A stretch of DNA of 64,000 bases from contig NZ_QJJS01000022.1 in the NCBI RefSeq assembly GCF_003201595.1, forward strand, positions 1-64,000, written 5' to 3'. Numbering within the stretch: position 1 is the stretch's first letter; the number at the start of each line of letters is the position of its first letter. Below, in pieces: positions 27,151 to 35,204 of the stretch. The position numbers were made by a program, and so were the translations under genes. The stretch is from Sphaerotilus hippei (GTDB lineage Bacteria; Pseudomonadota; Gammaproteobacteria; Burkholderiales; Burkholderiaceae_C). The notes beneath the pieces were generated by a model that was not told where the DNA came from, did no database searches, and saw only the letters and a list, made by a program, of their open reading frames with translations.

Positions 27151-27993
27151 ATGGGCTGGCAAGGTCATCTCCAACTCGACTATCGGCTCGACAGCAGCAG
27201 CAGCCCGCCACGCACGATCGCCCAGGACCGCCACCGGGGTCCGCTGCGGGTGCTGCAGCGCCTCTATCCCGAGGGCCCGTCGGTCTGCCATCACGTGCTG
27301 GTGCATCCACCGGGCGGCATCGTCGGCGGCGACGAGCTGGTGGTGGACATCGACATGGCGCCGGGCACCCACGCGCTGATCACCACCCCGGGGGCGACGC
27401 GTTATTACCGCAGCGCCGGCGAAGAGGCGCTGCAGCGGGTGCGCGCGCAGGTGCGCGACGGTGCGCGCCTCGAATGGCTGCCGCTGGAGACCATCGCCTA
27501 CCGCAGCTGCCGGGCGCGCAACCAGCTGCGCTTCGAGCTGGCCCCGGGGGCCGAGATGATCGGCTGGGACGTGCTGGCGCTGGGCCTGCCGGCCGCAGGC
27601 GAGGCGTGGACACAAGGCACCTACCAGCAGCACCTGGAGCTGCCCGGGGTGTGGCTCGAGTCGGCCCGCATCGACGCCACCGACCGGCGCCTGCTCGACA
27701 GCCCGCTGGGCTGGGCCGGGCACCGGGTGCTGGGCACGCTGTGGATGGCCGCGGGCAGCGCCCTGAGCCCGGCCCGGCGCACCGAGCTGGTCGCCAGCGC
27801 CCACGACGCCATCCAGGCCAGCGGCCTGGGCGACCAGGCCGGGGTCAGCTCGACCCACGGCGAGGTGGTCGTGCTGCGGGTGCTGGCCGGCCGGGTGGAG
27901 CCGCTGATGCAGCTGCTGACGCAGGTGCGTGCACGCTGGCGCCAGCTGGGCTGGGGGCTCGAGGCCGCCCCGCCGCGGATCTGGCGGACGTGA
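27151..27993 (+). CDS. ureD: urease accessory protein UreD
   Basis: UreD (UreH) binds apo-urease and forms the activation complex with UreF and UreG for nickel delivery. The 280-residue protein has the family segments LVHPPGGIVGGDELVVDI and TTPGATRYYRS, and later HRVLGTLWMA. Usually ureD directly precedes ureA; here it stands alone, about 22 kb from ureA, with urea transporter and signalling genes between. The ATG follows a GC-rich leader without a strong ribosome site. Confidence 0.95.
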   Translation: MGWQGHLQLDYRLDSSSSPPRTIAQDRHRGPLRVLQRLYPEGPSVCHHVLVHPPGGIVGGDELVVDIDMAPGTHALITTPGATRYYRSAGEEALQRVRAQVRDGARLEWLPLETIAYRSCRARNQLRFELAPGAEMIGWDVLALGLPAAGEAWTQGTYQQHLELPGVWLESARIDATDRRLLDSPLGWAGHRVLGTLWMAAGSALSPARRTELVASAHDAIQASGLGDQAGVSSTHGEVVVLRVLAGRVEPLMQLLTQVRARWRQLGWGLEAAPPRIWRT

Positions 27994-28086
27994 CTTGATC
28001 ACGAACTGAAATTCCGGCCCCCGCGAACGGGGGAAAACCCGTAATTTGTCGCACCCCCTCGTACGGAAGCAGGCGAAGATGCGGCC

Positions 28087-28467
28087 ATGCGCTCCTCCTC
28101 CCTGACCTCCGTCAAGGCCCGTCCATCGATCCGCACCCTGCGGATCCTGGGCGGATGTGTGGCATGGACCGCCGGCCTGCTGGCGAGCGCCCCGGCCCGT
28201 GCCGCCACGGCGCCCGAACCGGCACGCATCGTCGCGGTCGCCTATCAGCAGGGCGTCGACCTCGGCACGCTGCGGATCGGCGAATCCCCGGCGGCCCGCT
28301 CCGCCGAGAGCCTTCGGGCGCCGACGGGCAACAGCAACGGGTCAGCGACCCCGCTCGGCGCCGACGAGGCCCTCGTCAGCGAAGAACAGGGCAGCCTCGG
28401 CCTGCTGCTGCTGGCCGGCATCGGCATCCTGGCGCTGATGCATTTCCGGATCGGCCGGCGCGGCTGA
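28087..28467 (+). CDS. small exported protein with C-terminal membrane anchor
   Basis: I do not recognise this 126-residue protein. It has an N-terminal signal-like segment (ILGGCVAWTAGLLASAPARAA), a polar middle, and a C-terminal hydrophobic stretch LGLLLLAGIGILALMHF followed by RIGRRG. The hydrophobic segment plus arginine tail resembles protein-sorting tails, but no PEP motif is present. Codon use fits neighbouring genes. A 93-base gap follows ureD; a link to urease is not evident. Confidence 0.55.
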   Translation: MRSSSLTSVKARPSIRTLRILGGCVAWTAGLLASAPARAATAPEPARIVAVAYQQGVDLGTLRIGESPAARSAESLRAPTGNSNGSATPLGADEALVSEEQGSLGLLLLAGIGILALMHFRIGRRG

Positions 28468-28476
28468 ACGGCCCGC

Positions 28477-29151
28477 TCACGACGCGTAGTCGTAGGGCCC
28501 GCCGCGCTCGAGTGCCCGCCGGTAGGCAGGGCGGGCGTGGATGCGGCGCAGGAAATCCTGCAAGGCCGGATGGCGCCCGTCCAGGCCGGCGCGCTGCGCC
28601 GCCGCCTCGAGCGGAAAGCTCATCTGGATGTCGGCCGCCGAGAACTCGTCGCCCGCGAACCAGGCCCGCGTGCGCAGCTCCGTCTCCATGAAATCGAACT
28701 GCGCGGTCAGCGTGGGCTGCACGAACCCGCCGATGACCTTGCGCGCGATGCCCCGGGCGATCGGGCGCACGAAAAACGGCATCGGTGCCCGGGCCACCCG
28801 GTCGAACACCAGGCGCAGCAGCAGCGGCGGCATGGCCGAACCTTCGGCGAAGTGCAGCCAGTAGGTCCATCGCAGGCGTTCCGGGCTGCCCGCGGGCGGC
28901 ACCAGCCGGCCCGCCCCGTGGCGCTCGACCAGGTACTCGACGATGGCCCCTGATTCGGCCACCGTCAGGTCTCCGTCGGTGATCACCGGCGACTTGCCCA
29001 GCGGATGCACCGCACGCAGGGACGGCGGCGCGAGCAGCGTGACCGGATCGCGCTGGTAGTGCCTGAGCTCGTAGGGCAGGCCCAGCTCCTCGAGCAGCCA
29101 CAGCACGCGCTGCGAGCGCGAGTGGTTCAGGTGGTGGACGACGATCATCAC
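28477..29151 (-). CDS. glutathione S-transferase family protein
   Basis: The 224-residue protein has an N-terminal thioredoxin-like domain (VVHHLNHSRSQRVLWLLEELGLPYEL) with the cis-proline/ES motif region KSPVITDGDLTVAESGAIVEYL, both given in parts, and a C-terminal helical domain. Substrates of bacterial GSTs of this type are usually unknown. The ATG overlaps the stop of the upstream flavoprotein gene (TGATG), so the two are translationally coupled. Confidence 0.88.
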   Translation of the reverse strand: MMIVVHHLNHSRSQRVLWLLEELGLPYELRHYQRDPVTLLAPPSLRAVHPLGKSPVITDGDLTVAESGAIVEYLVERHGAGRLVPPAGSPERLRWTYWLHFAEGSAMPPLLLRLVFDRVARAPMPFFVRPIARGIARKVIGGFVQPTLTAQFDFMETELRTRAWFAGDEFSAADIQMSFPLEAAAQRAGLDGRHPALQDFLRRIHARPAYRRALERGGPYDYAS

Positions 29152-30488
29152 GGCGTCCCGGACGAGGCGGCCTGCGCCGCCGCGAGCCAGCGCAAGGCGC
29201 CGCGGGCCGCGACCCGGCCGCTGGCCAGGCAGGCGGTCAGCAGGTAACCGCCGGTCGGCGCCTCCCAGTCCAGCATCTCGCCGGCGCAGAACAGGCCCGG
29301 CAGCGCCCGCAGCATCAGGCCGGCGTCGGTGGTCGCGGCATCGAGCCCGACCCCGCCGGCACTGCTGATCGCCTCGTCGATCGGCCGCAGGCCGGTCAGG
29401 CGCAGCGGCATGGCCTTGATGCGCGCGGCCAGCGCGACCGGATCGGCCTGCAGCGCCGTCCAGGCGGCCGGATCCAGCCCTTCGCGCAGCAGCACGGCCT
29501 TGACGCCGTGCAGGCCCAGCTGCTCCTTCAGGTGGTTGGACCAGGAACGGGCACCCCGGCCCCGTGCCAGCGCGGTCTCCACCTCATGCAGCGGCCGGGT
29601 CGGCAGCAGGTCCAGTTCGATGTCGGCATGGCCCTGGCGCTGCAGCAGCGCCCTCAGGTCGGCGCTGGCGGCGTAGACCAGGCTGCCCTCCAGGCCGGTC
29701 TCGGTGACCACGGCCTCGCCCTTGCGGTGGAAGCGGCGGCCCGTGACGTCGGTGAATGCCAGCGCCACGCCCTTGAGCGGCGCACCGGCGTGGCGCTCGC
29801 GCAGGTGGTCGCTCCAGGGCAGCTCCACGCCGCCATTGGCGGCCTGCAGCGGAGCCACCGTCACGCCACGGTCCTGCAGCCACGGCACCCAGGCGCCGTC
29901 GGAGCCGAGGCGGGCCCAGCTGCCACCGCCCAGCGCCAGCACCACCGCATCGGCGCGCACCTGCTGCGGGCCGGCGGGGGCATCGAAGCCGAGCTGCCAC
30001 GGTGCACCGGAAGGCTGAGTCGCCTCGCAGGCGCCCGTCCAGCGGTGGCGCATGTGCAGCCTCAGGCCGGCGGCCCGCAGGCGCTGCAGCCAGGCACGCA
30101 GCAGCGGCGCCGCCTTCATCTCGGCCGGAAACACCTTGCCCGAACTGCCGACGAAGGTGCTGATGCCCAGGCCGGCGGCCCAGTCCCGGATCGCCTGGGC
30201 GTCCAGCCCCTGCAGCCAATCGCCGACCGGCAGGGCCGGCTGGTCATGGCCCGGTGCGGTGGGCCCGACCCGGTAGCGCCGGGCGAAGTCCGCCGCCGGT
30301 TCGGCATGGGTCAGGTTGAGCCCGCCCTTGCCGGCCAGCAGGAACTTGCGGCCGACCGAAGGCATCGCGTCGTACAGGTCGACACGCGCGCCGCCTTCGA
30401 GCAGGACCTGCGCAGCCATCAGCCCCGCCGGGCCGCCACCGATCACGACCACGCAAGGAGAAGGCGACAGAACGGAGGCATCGGACAT
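29148..30488 (-). CDS. HI0933/BaiN-type FAD-dependent oxidoreductase
   Basis: The 446-residue flavoprotein has the dinucleotide-binding motif VVVIGGGPAGLMAA near the N-terminus, GRKFLLAGKGGLNLTH (family signature), and a C-terminal FAD contact LFCAGEMLDWEAPTGGYLLTA (in parts). It belongs to the NAD(P)/FAD-dependent oxidoreductase family of HI0933 (TIGR03862-like). The reaction of this subgroup is not firmly known. It is co-transcribed with the GST gene and divergent from the SARP-like regulator. Confidence 0.87.
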   Translation of the reverse strand: MSDASVLSPSPCVVVIGGGPAGLMAAQVLLEGGARVDLYDAMPSVGRKFLLAGKGGLNLTHAEPAADFARRYRVGPTAPGHDQPALPVGDWLQGLDAQAIRDWAAGLGISTFVGSSGKVFPAEMKAAPLLRAWLQRLRAAGLRLHMRHRWTGACEATQPSGAPWQLGFDAPAGPQQVRADAVVLALGGGSWARLGSDGAWVPWLQDRGVTVAPLQAANGGVELPWSDHLRERHAGAPLKGVALAFTDVTGRRFHRKGEAVVTETGLEGSLVYAASADLRALLQRQGHADIELDLLPTRPLHEVETALARGRGARSWSNHLKEQLGLHGVKAVLLREGLDPAAWTALQADPVALAARIKAMPLRLTGLRPIDEAISSAGGVGLDAATTDAGLMLRALPGLFCAGEMLDWEAPTGGYLLTACLASGRVAARGALRWLAAAQAASSGTP

Positions 30489-30630
30489 GGCTGCGGGGCC
30501 GCGAGGCCGGAGGAGAGGGGGCGGGCAGTCTATGCGAAGCCCGCTCCGCAGCGCTTCACGAGGTCAAGCCACCGCACCGCGGCCATCGTGCACGAGCACC
30601 GAAATCCGACGACGGCACCTGCAGATTTTT

Positions 30631-30649
30631 CAGTAACGGCACAGTAACG
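30631..30649 (+). promoter_or_regulatory. 11-bp-spaced direct repeat, candidate SARP binding site
   Basis: CAGTAACG occurs at 30631-30638 and 30642-30649, exactly 11 bases apart, so both lie on one helix face. A TATGCT -10-like hexamer starts at 30660. SARP/OmpR-type regulators typically bind direct repeats with about 11-base spacing just upstream of the -10. The site lies 71-89 bases upstream of the SARP-like gene itself, suggesting autoregulation. Confidence 0.5.
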
Positions 30650-30719
30650 CCCACGCTCCTATGCTGACTTTACAAACGCGGAACATGCCCGTGAAAAAAG
30701 TGGCGCAGGGAGTGCGATC

Positions 30720-32537
30720 GTGGAAAAGTTGTCGGGGGGGCGAGCGTCGATCCATGTGCATCTGCTCGGGCCACCCCGTTGGCTGGGCCTGGACGGTGGC
30801 GAGCGCAGGCTGAGCGCCAAGGACGCGGCACTGGTCGCGGTGCTGGCACTGGACGGTCCGCAGCATCGGGATCACCTCGCGGCGCTGCTCTGGCCGAACG
30901 TGTCGCTGTCGACCGCCAGAAGCAGTCTGCGGCAGCGGGCGTTTCGATTGAAACGTGCGGCAGGAGGCGAATTTGTCGTGGCCGACGAATTCATCCGCCT
31001 GGCTCCGGAGGTCCTGGTCGACGTCCACGTCACCCTTTCGTCCGACAGCGGCCTGCTGACCTCGTTGACATCGGATCTGCTGTCCGGGCTCGAGTCCACC
31101 GCACCGGACCTGCGATCCGAATGGCTGCTGACACGTCGGGAGCGGTTTGCCACCGAGCGACGGGATGCGGTCACCCACCGGGCGAATCGCTGCGAACGCG
31201 AGGGCAACGTTGCCCAGGCCATCACCTGGATGAAGCTGCTGATCGATGCCGATCCGTTGAGCGAATGCGCCTGGCGCCGCTTGATGCAACTGCACAGTGC
31301 ACGCGGGGACCGGACGGCAGCGCTGGCCACCTATGACCGTCTGGAGCGATTGATCCGGGATGAACTGGGCACGCATCCGGATGAAGAGACGATGGAGCTG
31401 ATGCGCTCCATCGACGCCATGGGGCGGACTGACGCCGTCAACGGTCTGCTGAGCCGGAGCAGCAGCATCCCGGAGCGCCTGAAGCACCCGCCCCGGCTCG
31501 TCGGCAGACAGGACGTGCTGGCGGACGTCCGCAACGCCTGGGCTTGCGACCGGCTGGCCTGGATCGAAGGACCGATCGGCAGCGGCAGGACACGGCTGCT
31601 GGAGGCGCTGTCCACGACCACCGGTGTCCTGCGATGGCAACTGCTCATGAGGGACGGCTCGAGGCCTTCGGCGACGGTGGCCCGGTTCGTGAAGCAGCTG
31701 CTCCACTGGCCGGCATCGACAGCGGACGGCAGCTCACCGGACAGTGTGGAGACGGCGATTCGCAGGGACGCGCCAGCGGTCCTGATGGAAGCCTTGACCG
31801 CGGCCATGGCCGCAGGCCTCACCACGGTTCTGATTGATGACCTGCAGCACGCCGACCCGGACAGCCTGGATGGCCTGGCCCGGGCGCTGCCCCCGATGCT
31901 TCAACGTGGTCTGCGCCTGGCGGTCACCGTGCCCAGCACCACCGAAGACACACGACTCGCCGTCATCAGAAACAGCCTCGCGAGCCGCCACGACGTCGTG
32001 CACGTGAACCTGCCCATGCTGAATGCCGCGCAAATGGCCGAGTTGCTCGATGCCATCGATGGGAACGGCGAGTCTTCGAGACTGCTGGCGGCCGACCTGA
32101 TGGCGCACACCGGCGGCAATCCCTGGTTCGCGCTCGAGACGCTCAAGGCCATGCACCTGCAGCGCTGGTCCGAGGCCGGCTTCTCCGGACTTTCCCCGCG
32201 GCTGGTCGCCGTCGTCCCGGCCGTCGTGCTAGATGCCTGTCGGTTGGCGCTGGAGGCGCTGACGCCACTCCAGATGGCGATCGCGCGACTGGTTTCCACG
32301 CTGGAAGAAGGTTTCAACCTGGAGCGCGCGGCCGAACTGCTCGGCTGTGCCCCGATGGACCTGATCGACGCCTGGGTCGTGCTGGAACGCCGCGGCATCT
32401 GCAGGGGTGACCGATGCTCGTCCTATCTCATGCAGCAGGCCATCCGATCGTTGATGCCAGAAATGCTGGCCAATCAACTGGAGGGAATGACGCGACAGGT
32501 CAGGACCCGGAGCATGAATGGCAGACCGGGAAGTTGA
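30720..32537 (+). CDS. SARP-like transcriptional regulator with AAA ATPase domain
   Basis: The 605-residue protein begins with an OmpR-type winged helix (VHLLGPPRWLGLDGGERRLS) and a bacterial transcriptional activation (BTAD) helical-repeat region to about residue 240. An AAA-type ATPase follows. Its Walker A is GPIGSGRT near residue 283, with arginine in place of the usual lysine, and Walker B is VLIDDLQHAD near 370. Such proteins integrate a ligand or partner signal with promoter activation. It starts at GTG with GGGAG just upstream. Downstream lie a CsgG-like lipoprotein and a small exported protein, its likely targets. Confidence 0.82.
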   Translation: MEKLSGGRASIHVHLLGPPRWLGLDGGERRLSAKDAALVAVLALDGPQHRDHLAALLWPNVSLSTARSSLRQRAFRLKRAAGGEFVVADEFIRLAPEVLVDVHVTLSSDSGLLTSLTSDLLSGLESTAPDLRSEWLLTRRERFATERRDAVTHRANRCEREGNVAQAITWMKLLIDADPLSECAWRRLMQLHSARGDRTAALATYDRLERLIRDELGTHPDEETMELMRSIDAMGRTDAVNGLLSRSSSIPERLKHPPRLVGRQDVLADVRNAWACDRLAWIEGPIGSGRTRLLEALSTTTGVLRWQLLMRDGSRPSATVARFVKQLLHWPASTADGSSPDSVETAIRRDAPAVLMEALTAAMAAGLTTVLIDDLQHADPDSLDGLARALPPMLQRGLRLAVTVPSTTEDTRLAVIRNSLASRHDVVHVNLPMLNAAQMAELLDAIDGNGESSRLLAADLMAHTGGNPWFALETLKAMHLQRWSEAGFSGLSPRLVAVVPAVVLDACRLALEALTPLQMAIARLVSTLEEGFNLERAAELLGCAPMDLIDAWVVLERRGICRGDRCSSYLMQQAIRSLMPEMLANQLEGMTRQVRTRSMNGRPGS

Positions 32538-32773
32538 GTCGCATCGGTTCCACGTTCAGCCGTACTCAGAGTGATTGCACGACCTCGACACCAGCGCCCT
32601 TTTTGTGGGATGGGTTCTGCCCGTCGTTCGGTCGGCCGCGGTGCCTTGCGCCCGGCATGGATTTGCCCGTCTGCCGTTGCAAATATCAAGGAGTGAATCG
32701 TGTTCAAGCATCCCTCCAAAGATCCACCCAGACTCTTCAACTGCTTCATCTTCGAGTTCGTTCAATAACCACC
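32538..32773 (+). other. intergenic region before the CsgG-like gene
   Basis: About 236 bases separate the SARP-like gene and the lipoprotein gene. They contain a GC-lower stretch and a short open frame with a good ribosome site, described separately. A promoter for the two downstream genes is likely here, but no SARP-type repeat like that upstream of the regulator was found. Confidence 0.45.
32700..32768 (+). CDS. possible 22-residue leader peptide
   Basis: A GTG at 32700 preceded by AAGGAG opens a frame reading MFKHPSKDPPRLFNCFIFEF and VQ before TAA at 32766-32768, five bases before the lipoprotein start. The ribosome site is better than that of the following gene, and the short frame ends close to the next start, allowing translational coupling. 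The peptide has no known relatives that I recognise, so this may be fortuitous. Confidence 0.3.
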   Translation: MFKHPSKDPPRLFNCFIFEFVQ

Positions 32774-33739
32774 ATGGAAAACTTGACCATGCAGACGACA
32801 GCCCCCCGAAAAAGCTCGACGCAATTGATCTCCTACCCGCGCAAGCTGCTCCTGACGGCCGCACTGATCTCCCTCGCCGGATGTGCGTCGAATCCCGCGG
32901 CTCCTCCCCCGCCGGAATCGACCGGGGCCGCGGGCGGAGGCACATCGGTGGGCGCTGACGCGACGCTCCAGACCTGTTCGGCACCGGTGGGCACCGTGCG
33001 ACTGCAGGATGGGAACAGCTCCGCCGACACGGGGGCCAATCAGGTGGCCAGCAATGAAAATGTGCAATCGCTGCGCTTGCTGCTGAAGGACCTCAAGGAT
33101 CTGACCGGCAAGGACAGGAAGGAAGAAGATCGAGCCGCCTCGATCGAGGCCTTGCGCCTGCTGATCCAGCAGTCCGGTTGTTTTGTCATCGTGGATCGGG
33201 GCGCCAGCGAAAACGCGGCGACCGATGAGAAGAACCGCTCGCGGTCCCCCGGTGCCGAGGTGCGTGACAACGCCAACATGGGCAAGGGACAGGAGGTCGC
33301 GGCCGACTTTGTCCTGCGGTCGGTCGTGCTGTCCATGGAGAAGGACGACTCCTCCAGCATCAACGTGGGGGGATTGATCCCGTTCAAGGCTCTGGGTGGA
33401 CTGTCCGTCGGCCAGTCCAGCACGTCAGCCAAGGTTCAACTGGTCCTGTCGGACGTGCGCGCCAAGATCCAGCTGGCCATCGCCCAAGGTGCGGCCACCG
33501 GCAAGAACACCGGCATCGCGACCTCGGTGCTGGGCAAGCTGGGCGGCGGGCAGATCAAGACCGGATCGACCACTTCGAGCTCGACGATTCTGCTGCAAGC
33601 GTTTGCCGATGCCTACAACAAGCTCGTTCCGGCGGTCCAGAACTACAAGGCCCAGGAAGTCAAGGGCGGCCTGGGGGCCGGCGGCGCACTGCGGGTTCAA
33701 GGCCGGCAACTTGATCCGTCATCCGTGAGCAAGAAATGA
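32774..33739 (+). CDS. CsgG/HfaB-like lipoprotein
   Basis: The 321-residue protein has a lipoprotein signal ending LISLAGC (Cys37) and a CsgG-type body: SLRLLLKDLKDLTGKDRKEEDRAASIEALRLLIQQSGCFVIVDRG (in parts), then VAADFVLRSVVLSMEKDDS and KVQLVLSDVRAKIQLAIAQG. CsgG proteins form outer-membrane secretion pores for curli or anchor holdfast components. No CsgA/B, CsgE or CsgF homologue is seen nearby. A start at 32789 is also possible. The next gene overlaps its stop, so they form one unit. Confidence 0.75.
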   Translation: MENLTMQTTAPRKSSTQLISYPRKLLLTAALISLAGCASNPAAPPPPESTGAAGGGTSVGADATLQTCSAPVGTVRLQDGNSSADTGANQVASNENVQSLRLLLKDLKDLTGKDRKEEDRAASIEALRLLIQQSGCFVIVDRGASENAATDEKNRSRSPGAEVRDNANMGKGQEVAADFVLRSVVLSMEKDDSSSINVGGLIPFKALGGLSVGQSSTSAKVQLVLSDVRAKIQLAIAQGAATGKNTGIATSVLGKLGGGQIKTGSTTSSSTILLQAFADAYNKLVPAVQNYKAQEVKGGLGAGGALRVQGRQLDPSSVSKK

Positions 33740-34281
33740 TCACGTTCCGTCGCGACACATCAGCGGCAAACCCATCCACGGCCCCGGTCCGGGCCTGGTG
33801 GGGTCTCGTGCCACTGGGCGTTGTGACGGCGCTGCTGCTGGGGCTGGCCAGCAGCGCCAAGGGCCAGGAGTTCAGCAGGTACCTGCAGTGTGAAGGCACA
33901 GTCCTGGCGCAAGGCAAGTCGACTCCGGCACACGCGGACTTTGCCCTGCGCTTCAACAACCGGACCGCGCTGATCCAGAGATCCAACGTGTTGCCAGTGG
34001 GCGAGTCCCTGGCCTACAGACCGTCGCCAGTGGCCTATTCGATGACCTATCGCTTGCGCGCCCAGGGGATCAAGGTGATCGCCGTGCCCGGATGGTTTCA
34101 CAGCACCGTTCTCGTGTTGTATCCCAACCTGGCACGGCTCCATCAGATCAGGATGTCCATCGATCGCCAGACAGGCCTGATGGAAGGCCATCTGCTCAAC
34201 GAAGAAGAGCAGATGCTCGGGTCCTTCGAGATGCAATGCCAATCGCGGGGTGCGGAGGATCTGCCGGAGCCCAGGTTCTGA
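33736..34281 (+). CDS. small exported protein of unknown function, coupled to CsgG-like gene
   Basis: I do not recognise this 181-residue protein. The N-terminus has a hydrophobic export signal (LVPLGVVTALLLGLASSAKG) after about 20 residues. The mature part contains two cysteines, in YLQCEGTV and FEMQCQS, which could form a disulfide, and a central strand-rich region ending YPNLARLHQIRMSID. Its ATG overlaps the CsgG-like stop (ATGA), so the two are made together. It could be a periplasmic accessory factor or a secreted substrate. Confidence 0.65.
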   Translation: MITFRRDTSAANPSTAPVRAWWGLVPLGVVTALLLGLASSAKGQEFSRYLQCEGTVLAQGKSTPAHADFALRFNNRTALIQRSNVLPVGESLAYRPSPVAYSMTYRLRAQGIKVIAVPGWFHSTVLVLYPNLARLHQIRMSIDRQTGLMEGHLLNEEEQMLGSFEMQCQSRGAEDLPEPRF

Positions 34282-34297
34282 ATCCATGCCCAGGAGC

Positions 34298-34333
34298 CTT
34301 GCCCTGCACGGGCCCGAATCGTGCACAGGCAAG
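34298..34333. terminator. hairpin between convergent gene units
   Basis: CTTGCC-CTGCACG pairs imperfectly with CGTGCAC-AGGCAAG across a GGCCCGAAT-type loop, just past the end of the small exported protein gene and facing the urtE end. It is a likely bidirectional terminator. Confidence 0.45.
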
Positions 34334-34346
34334 CGGGGAAAGCCGC

Positions 34347-35039
34347 TCAGATCGACATCAGCTCGCGCACGCCGTTGGCCTGCATCTCGTGGCCGCGGCC
34401 GCGGGCGATGATCTCGCCACGCTCCATCACCAGGTACTGGTCGGCCAGTTCCTCGGCGAAGTCGTAGTACTGCTCGACCAGCACGATGGCCATGGTCTTG
34501 CGGTCGGCCAGCATGCGGATCACCCGGCCGATGTCCTTGATGATGCTGGGCTGGATGCCCTCGGTCGGCTCGTCGAGGATCAGCAGCTTGGGGCCCGCCG
34601 CCAGCGCGCGCGCGATCGCCAGCTGCTGCTGCTGACCGCCCGAGAGGTCACCGCCACGGCGGTGGATCATCTGCTTGAGCACCGGGAACAGCTCGAACAG
34701 CTCGGCCGGGATCGGCGTGCTGCCGCTCTTGTAGGCCAGGCCCATGCGCAGGTTGTCCTCGACCGTCAGGCGGCCGAAGATCTCGCGCCCCTGCGGCACG
34801 TAGCCCACGCCCTTGCGCACGCGCTCGTAGGGCACATCCTTCGTGATGTCCTGGCCATCGAGCGTGATGGTGCCGGCCTTGATCGGCACCACGCCCATCA
34901 GGCTCTTGAGCAGCGTGGTCTTGCCCACGCCGTTGCGGCCGAGCACGACCGTGACCTCGCCCAGCCGGGCCTCGAAATCGAGCCCGCGCAGGATGTGCGA
35001 GCCGCCGTAGTACTGGTTGAGACCTTCCACCTTCAACAT
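34347..35039 (-). CDS. urtE: urea ABC transporter ATP-binding protein UrtE
   Basis: The 230-residue LivF-type ATPase has Walker A GRNGVGKTT, signature LSGGQQQQ and Walker B LLILDEPTEG. The start MLKVEGLNQYYGGSHILRGL and PTEGIQPSIIKDIGRV are typical of UrtE rather than branched-chain amino acid transporters. It is the last gene of urtABCDE, separated from urtD by 165 bases that include a strong hairpin. Confidence 0.95.
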   Translation of the reverse strand: MLKVEGLNQYYGGSHILRGLDFEARLGEVTVVLGRNGVGKTTLLKSLMGVVPIKAGTITLDGQDITKDVPYERVRKGVGYVPQGREIFGRLTVEDNLRMGLAYKSGSTPIPAELFELFPVLKQMIHRRGGDLSGGQQQQLAIARALAAGPKLLILDEPTEGIQPSIIKDIGRVIRMLADRKTMAIVLVEQYYDFAEELADQYLVMERGEIIARGRGHEMQANGVRELMSI

Positions 35040-35120
35040 ACGAACTCCAAGATCCGATCACAAGCACGGTGGGGCCAGGCGATGACGTCGGGCGCCCGGC
35101 TGCCGCAGGTAAAGGAGGAG

Positions 35121-35143
35121 CCTTCAGCCCACCGGGCTGAAGG
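35121..35143 (-). terminator. strong hairpin between urtD and urtE
   Basis: CCTTCAGCCC-ACC-GGGCTGAAGG is a perfect 10-bp stem with a 3-base loop and no T-run. Inside an operon it could limit read-through to urtE or shield mRNA ends. Its symmetry means it can form on either strand. Confidence 0.5.
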
Positions 35144-35204
35144 CGGGGGACACGAAGGCAGCCGGGTGCCCGGCGTCAGCGCTCCCACACGGTCCAGGCA
35201 CAGA

